Shown piece by piece: positions 18,703-19,328 of a stretch of DNA of 19,328 nucleotides. Made by a program: the position numbers and the translations under genes. Position 1 is the stretch's first letter; every line of letters begins with the position of its first letter. Source of the DNA: Halieaceae bacterium UBA5085 (GTDB lineage: Bacteria; Pseudomonadota; Gammaproteobacteria; Pseudomonadales; Halieaceae). The notes under the pieces are model-generated. The model had not been told where the DNA came from. It ran no database searches and saw only the letters and a list, made by a program, of their open reading frames with translations. The stretch covers positions 1-19,328 of the forward strand of contig DIAF01000025.1 in assembly GCA_002414665.1 (NCBI GenBank), given 5' to 3'.

Positions 18703-19328
18703 ATGTCTGAGCAAACCCCTGATCCTGAAACGCAAGCCACTGGCAATGCCGCTGAGCAGGCCCTCAGGCTCTACGTGTTCGACTGCGGCGTCATCGACAC
18801 AGTGACCTCCGAGGAATTCGGCTTCGAGGCCGGAACGCTGCCCAGCAGTATGACAACCCCCTGCTACCTGATCGTTCATCCGCGCGGCGTGCTGCTGTGG
18901 GATACGGGCGAGATTCCCGATGCGGAATTTGACAATGACGGCGAACTGACCCGCAAGCGGACCTTCAGCGCCTCACGTAAACTGGGCGAATTGCTGGCGG
19001 AAGTGGGGTATGGGCCGCACAACATCGACTTTCTTGCCTTCTCCCACTACCACAATGACCACGTGGCAAACGCCAACATGTTTGCCGGTCAGACCTGGCT
19101 GGTGCAAAGAGCCGAGCGCGATGCCATGTTCGACCCGAACCCGGACTTTGAGCGATTCGGGCCGGTCACTCCTGATCAACAGTACTTCGACCAGTTGAAA
19201 GACGCCCGAACTGTCATTATTGAAAACTGCGATCACGACGTATTCGGGGACGGCAGTGTGGTGATCAAATTTTCACCCGGCCATACGGCGGGTCACCAGT
19301 CCCTGTTCGTTGATCTCCATGACACCGA
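18703..19328 (+). CDS. Metallo-beta-lactamase-fold hydrolase, N-acyl homoserine lactonase-like, 3'-partial
   Basis: The first 208 residues are present and the gene runs off the window. The ATG at 18703 has an AAAGGA ribosome-binding site (18688-18693) 9 bases upstream. After a short polar N-terminus with no signal peptide, the MBL fold shows VLLWDTG, the metal motif HYHNDH (His115, His117, Asp119, His120) and the next ligand His194 in SPGHTAGHQSLF. The HxHxDH motif and PGHxxGHQSLF are shared with AiiA-type lactonases, which open the ring of acyl-homoserine lactone signals using two zinc ions. The last metal ligands (second Asp and final His) lie beyond the window. The gene has its own likely promoter and structured leader, so it may be independent of the NRPS. 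It could quench signals, or hydrolyse a lactone or thioester linked to the peptide. The superfamily is clear; the substrate is not. Confidence 0.88.
   Translation, partial: MSEQTPDPETQATGNAAEQALRLYVFDCGVIDTVTSEEFGFEAGTLPSSMTTPCYLIVHPRGVLLWDTGEIPDAEFDNDGELTRKRTFSASRKLGELLAEVGYGPHNIDFLAFSHYHNDHVANANMFAGQTWLVQRAERDAMFDPNPDFERFGPVTPDQQYFDQLKDARTVIIENCDHDVFGDGSVVIKFSPGHTAGHQSLFVDLHDT

Overview
The window is almost entirely one very large non-ribosomal peptide synthetase (NRPS) gene. It is open at the left edge (no start seen) and ends at a TAA at 17356-17358. A co-oriented gene for a degenerate peptidase-family M29 protein follows 2 bases later. After a 163-base gap comes the 5' part of a metallo-beta-lactamase-fold (MBL) lactonase-like gene, which runs off the right edge. 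All genes are on the + strand. Composition is GC-rich but uneven: by hand count 62.7% at 1-300, 72.7% at 5041-5340 and 59.3% at 8281-8580. Purine-rich ribosome-binding sites, a recognisable sigma70-type promoter and the gene families suggest a Gram-negative proteobacterium, probably gammaproteobacterial. This is an inference; no taxonomic marker is present.

The NRPS is read here in window residues (residue 1 = bases 1-3; 5785 residues present). Domain order is: end of an adenylation (A) domain carrying an inserted thiazoline oxidase (Ox) domain, PCP (carrier) // C-A-PCP // Cyc-A-PCP // C-A(N-methyltransferase inserted)-PCP-E // C-A-PCP-TE. Specificity-pocket residues read by eye give Asn for module 2, Cys for module 3, an aromatic residue (Tyr-like) for module 4, and no match I recognise for module 5. 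The partial first module was probably a Cys heterocyclising module, since it carries Ox and shares a 23-base identity with the Cys A domain of module 3. The deduced line is thiazole - Asn - thiazoline - N-methyl-D-aromatic - X, released by a terminal thioesterase. I recognise no known product with this order.

The downstream M29 gene looks translationally coupled to the NRPS but appears to have lost most of the metal ligands of the family. It may be a repurposed tailoring, binding or immunity protein. The MBL gene has its own likely promoter and a leader holding two copies of a hairpin-associated 12-mer. This suggests separate regulation, although its product could still act on the peptide, on an intermediate or on a quorum signal.

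The NRPS also shows signs of recent remodelling: four separate 12-base tandem duplications confined to the first 6.1 kb, and a fall in GC beside the repeated 23-mer near 7.3 kb.
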